Source of the DNA: Burkholderia sp. S171
Lineage (GTDB): Bacteria > Pseudomonadota > Gammaproteobacteria > Burkholderiales > Burkholderiaceae
NCBI RefSeq assembly: GCF_009766085.1
Contig: NZ_LMUF01000047.1
Span: 419,410 to 483,409 of the forward strand
Direction: 5' to 3'
DNA: 64,000 nucleotides
In this document: piece after piece, positions 61,509 through 64,000 of the stretch
How the letters are laid out: each line of letters opens with the position of its first letter
Position numbering within the stretch: the first letter of the stretch is position 1
The notes under the pieces: model-generated
The model's database searches: none
Seen by the model: the letters and a program-made list of their open reading frames with translations, nothing else
What the model was told of the DNA's origin: nothing
Made by a program: the position numbers and the translations under genes

Positions 61509-62447
61509 TCAAACGGAGTTTTCGGCGGGTCGACCGTCCGCCACGCAAATGCGCTTAGCGGGCGGCTGCCCGGCGTCTTTATCGAGCAGCACTTGGTCGA
61601 CCACATTGAGAAAAGCCTGCACGAGCCGCGCGGCTTTACGCTCGGCGAGATAGGCGACATGCGCGTGCGTCACCACCTGCTCGCCGTCGATCGACAGCTT
61701 GCGCAGCCGCGAGTCATCAATATGCTCGCGCTCCGACACCGCCGCTATCCCAAGCCCAAGAATGACGGCTTCGCGCACGGCTTCCCGGCTGCCTACTTCG
61801 AGCGCGAAGTTAGGCTCAATACCATGCTGCCGGAGCGCGTCTTCAAGCGCCTTGCGCGTCGTGGAGCCTGGCTCGCGCATGATCATCTGCTCGTTGCGAA
61901 GTTCTTCAAGCGTAACGCGTCGCCGGCGCGCCAACCGATGCGTTACCGGAACGATGATGACTAGCGGATGCTGTCGATAAGGCACGTATTGAAGCCGCGG
62001 GTCGGCGCCGTATTGTGCAAGCACTGCGACATCCGTTTCATAGGACAGCAAGCCGCGCACAGTTTCCTCCGAGTTGCCGAGCCGGATCGATACGTGTAAT
62101 CCCGGGTAGCGAAGATGAAACGCCGCGACGATCTCCATTGCATGCAGTGGCCCAACCGCACCCACGCGGATGGTCCCGGTGCCCAGGCCCGCCGATTCCT
62201 TCAAGAAGTCGATCGCCTCCTGTTCGCTGCTGAACATCCGCTGGGCGATTGCGAACAAGGTCTCGCCAGCCGCTGTCAGCACAATCCGACGGCCGCTGCG
62301 ATGAAATAGCTCTACCCCGTAGCTTTCTTCAAGCGCTCGGACCTGCGTTGTGACAGTCGGCTGGCTGACATGCAGTGCGCGCGCGGCGGCTGTCACGCTG
62401 CCGTGCTTGCCGACGGCATAAAACGATCGTAGCTGAGTGAGTCGCAT
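61509..62447 (-). CDS. AEP-catabolism-associated LysR-family regulator
   Basis: The 312-residue regulator has a LysR helix-turn-helix (TQLRSFYAVGKHGSVTAAARALHVSQPTVTTQVRALEESYGVELFHRSGRRI) and substrate domain (GTIRVGAVGPLHAMEIVAAFHLRYPGLHV). This is the type found beside AEP genes in proteobacteria. The start at 62447 is fixed by the helix-turn-helix; the longer frame runs over the divergent gene. It faces the Fe-alcohol dehydrogenase across 103 bp that hold a perfect inverted repeat. Confidence 0.93.
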   Translation of the reverse strand: MRLTQLRSFYAVGKHGSVTAAARALHVSQPTVTTQVRALEESYGVELFHRSGRRIVLTAAGETLFAIAQRMFSSEQEAIDFLKESAGLGTGTIRVGAVGPLHAMEIVAAFHLRYPGLHVSIRLGNSEETVRGLLSYETDVAVLAQYGADPRLQYVPYRQHPLVIIVPVTHRLARRRRVTLEELRNEQMIMREPGSTTRKALEDALRQHGIEPNFALEVGSREAVREAVILGLGIAAVSEREHIDDSRLRKLSIDGEQVVTHAHVAYLAERKAARLVQAFLNVVDQVLLDKDAGQPPAKRICVADGRPAENSV

Positions 62448-62457
62448 AGATTTCCTG

Positions 62458-62477
62458 AATACTTCAACAGAAGTATT
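62458..62477. promoter_or_regulatory. LysR-box inverted repeat
   Basis: AATACTTC and GAAGTATT are separated by AACA, in the 103-bp gap between the divergent LysR gene and the Fe-alcohol dehydrogenase. It contains the T-N11-A pattern of LysR sites and is a candidate binding site for the adjacent regulator. Confidence 0.65.
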
Positions 62478-62550
62478 TGTATTTTCACTATACATCGATG
62501 TTTCCCATAATTCATCCGTATCAGATGCATCACCAAAAGAGGAGGGGACA

Positions 62551-63642
62551 ATGAACGGTGTTTTTTGGAATCCTGTCGAGATCCATTTCGGCCTTGGTTG
62601 TATCGAGCGGTTGCCGCAGATTCTTGAAGGCCGCCGCGCCGTCGTCGTGACGTTCCCGGAAGCGGCGCAAATCGGTCTCACGCAGCGCGTGCGCGAGTTG
62701 TGCGGCGATAGCGTGGTAGCCGTCATCGACGATGTGCAACCCAACCCGGACGTCACTCATATCGCCGGCTTGTATCGCGATTTCTGGCAGAGACATGAGC
62801 ATTGCCCGGTCGTCGTCGCCATTGGTGGCGGCAGCGTGATCGACACGGCGAAAACCCTGATGGTCGGCACGGAAAGCGGAGAATTCGGCGAACTGCTGGC
62901 CTTGCTCGATACGGGCAAACCCTTCACCCCGCCGCGTGTGAAGTCGCTGATTACGGTTCCGACTACCTCAGGCACAGGTAGCGAAGTGACACCGTGGGCG
63001 ACGATCTGGGACCGCACGATCAAGCAACGCAAGTATTCGTTGCAGCTCCCGCAGACGTGGCCGGAGGCTGCGATTGTCGACCCGGAACTGACGCTGTCGC
63101 TGCCGCATTCGGTCACGGTGCAGAGCGGACTCGATGCGCTATCGCATGCGCTCGAAGCCATCTGGAACGTCAATTCGAATCCGATCTCCGATGAATTCGC
63201 CGTGTCTGCCGCGCGCGACATGCTGACCACGTTGCCGGCGCTAGCGATGAATCTGCAGGACCGGACGCTGCGCGAACGGGCTTCGCTCGCGGCGCTCAAA
63301 GCGGGCCTCGCGTTCTCGAATACGAAGACCGCGCTGGCCCATTCCATTTCGTATGAGATGACGATCCATCACGGGTTGCCTCACGGAATCGCGTGTTCGT
63401 TCACGCTGCCGATGGTGCTGGATCTTGCGCTAGGCAAAAGTGCTGAGCGCGACGCCGTGCTTGCGAAAATCTTTCCGTGCCCCTTAGCCGATGCGCGCAA
63501 CTACCTGACCGATTTCCTTGAATCGCTCGGGGTAAGCACATCGTTTTCGAGTTATGGCGTTGGTGTTGAAGAGTCGGACAGGATGATCGCTCACGCCTTG
63601 AGCGGACCACGCGGACGCAATTTCATTGCCGCGGGCGTGTAA
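62551..63642 (+). CDS. Phosphonate-associated iron-containing alcohol dehydrogenase
   Basis: The 363-residue group III alcohol dehydrogenase has GGGSVIDTAKTL near residue 93, TVPTTSGTGSEVTPWATI near 135 and metal-binding residues in QSGLDALSHALEAIWN near 192 and NTKTALAHSISYEMTIHHGLPHGIACSFTLP near 262-285 (His residues). It is the type found beside AEP genes and probably reduces phosphonoacetaldehyde to 2-hydroxyethylphosphonate, or oxidises the latter. The ATG at 62551 follows AGGAGGGG. It is divergent to the LysR regulator. Confidence 0.92.
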   Translation: MNGVFWNPVEIHFGLGCIERLPQILEGRRAVVVTFPEAAQIGLTQRVRELCGDSVVAVIDDVQPNPDVTHIAGLYRDFWQRHEHCPVVVAIGGGSVIDTAKTLMVGTESGEFGELLALLDTGKPFTPPRVKSLITVPTTSGTGSEVTPWATIWDRTIKQRKYSLQLPQTWPEAAIVDPELTLSLPHSVTVQSGLDALSHALEAIWNVNSNPISDEFAVSAARDMLTTLPALAMNLQDRTLRERASLAALKAGLAFSNTKTALAHSISYEMTIHHGLPHGIACSFTLPMVLDLALGKSAERDAVLAKIFPCPLADARNYLTDFLESLGVSTSFSSYGVGVEESDRMIAHALSGPRGRNFIAAGV

Positions 63643-63822
63643 CGGACCGGTGCAGAAGTGTGGCCGGCAAGCATCAAGGCATGGTAATTCTGGAGGACAG
63701 CACATACCGGTTTCGCACCGGCGCATCTCGAAGCACAACAAAAAAGCCGCACTAAAGGCAAGTGCCGAGGCAGCGGACGTCAAATGGCGTCACGAGCCCG
63801 ACCAAACATCAGGAGACAAGCC

Positions 63823-64000
63823 ATGGAAGCAGTGGAAATTGCAGGTGAGATGCCGGCTGCCATCAATACCCGGTCTGTGAAGTCGGTTGCCCTAGCCAGT
63901 CTGATCGGCACGACCGTTGAGTGGTACGACTTTTTCCTCTACGGCACGATTACCGGACTCGTATTCGACAAGCTGTTCTTCCCGACAGGAAACGCCTTCG
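63823..64000 (+). CDS. MHS-family MFS transporter, 3' end outside window
   Basis: The first 59 residues are visible. After a polar leader (about 1-24) comes LASLIGTTVEWYDFFLYGTITGLVFDKLFF, the opening of metabolite:H+ symporters (ProP/KgtP/ShiA group), with the T-x-EWYDFFLYG hallmark. AGGAG lies 7 bp before the ATG. It is in line with the Fe-alcohol dehydrogenase, 180 bp downstream, and could carry a phosphonate or organic acid, but the substrate cannot be told. Confidence 0.88.
   Translation, partial: MEAVEIAGEMPAAINTRSVKSVALASLIGTTVEWYDFFLYGTITGLVFDKLFFPTGNAF

Noticed and set aside
1..64000. CRISPR array, prophage or tRNA-linked integrative element
   Set aside because: No regularly spaced repeats, phage structural genes, integrase or tRNA gene were seen.

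Overview
The window looks like chromosomal DNA of a member of the Burkholderiaceae, most probably the Paraburkholderia/Caballeronia group. This is inferred from high-GC codon use, a Gram-negative porin of the Burkholderia type, Tat and lipoprotein signals, many LysR regulators, and accessory catabolic clusters typical of soil and plant-associated beta-proteobacteria. No rRNA, tRNA, CRISPR array or intact insertion sequence was found.

Layout. (1) 1-6057: the end of a siderophore locus, with the last module of a non-ribosomal peptide synthetase (cut by the window edge), a periplasmic siderophore-binding protein and a fused FhuB-type permease, joined by 4-bp overlaps. (2) 6092-16619: a hydroxyproline/proline catabolic island with an Ldh-family imine reductase, porin, MFS carrier, GAF protein, a remnant of an amino-acid binding protein, a DadA-type FAD dehydrogenase, a DHDPS-family deaminase, 4-hydroxyproline epimerase, a prolidase-like amidohydrolase and a GntR regulator. 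Palindromes built on TTGGATCCAA lie in several of its promoters. (3) 17086-22252: the siderophore locus resumes behind a Fur-like box with a peptide exporter, a FhuC-type ATPase and a lipoprotein Ntn-acylase of the PvdQ/penicillin-acylase type. The island therefore appears to lie inside the siderophore locus and separates the permease from its ATPase.

(4) 22.3-34 kb: mixed metabolic and regulatory genes (free methionine sulfoxide reductase, hydrolase, AEC carrier, beta-hydroxyacid dehydrogenase, LysR regulators, HAD hydrolase, PilZ protein, P-loop kinase, SAF-domain oxidoreductase, MFS) with two gene remnants. (5) 34-38.7 kb: an OmpR/EnvZ-type two-component system flanked by two copies of one ~100-bp promoter region. 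One copy faces a Tat-exported alpha/beta hydrolase and the other a periplasmic thioredoxin, so the two look like a small co-regulated stress or redox set. (6) 38.8-51.3 kb: lipoprotein, AraC/SDR pair, SDR remnant, animal-type heme peroxidase, ABC-F protein, LysR/SDR pair, NnrU/TetR pair and a DeoR regulator, plus a candidate small RNA near 44.9 kb.

(7) 51.6-64 kb: a complete 2-aminoethylphosphonate (AEP) pathway. PhnSTUV imports AEP, PhnW transaminates it, PhnY oxidises phosphonoacetaldehyde and PhnA splits phosphonoacetate to acetate and phosphate. A Na/Pi-cotransporter-like protein with a PhoU-type tail follows. A divergent LysR regulator and an iron-dependent alcohol dehydrogenase of the phosphonate-associated type come next, and an MHS-family transporter runs off the window end.
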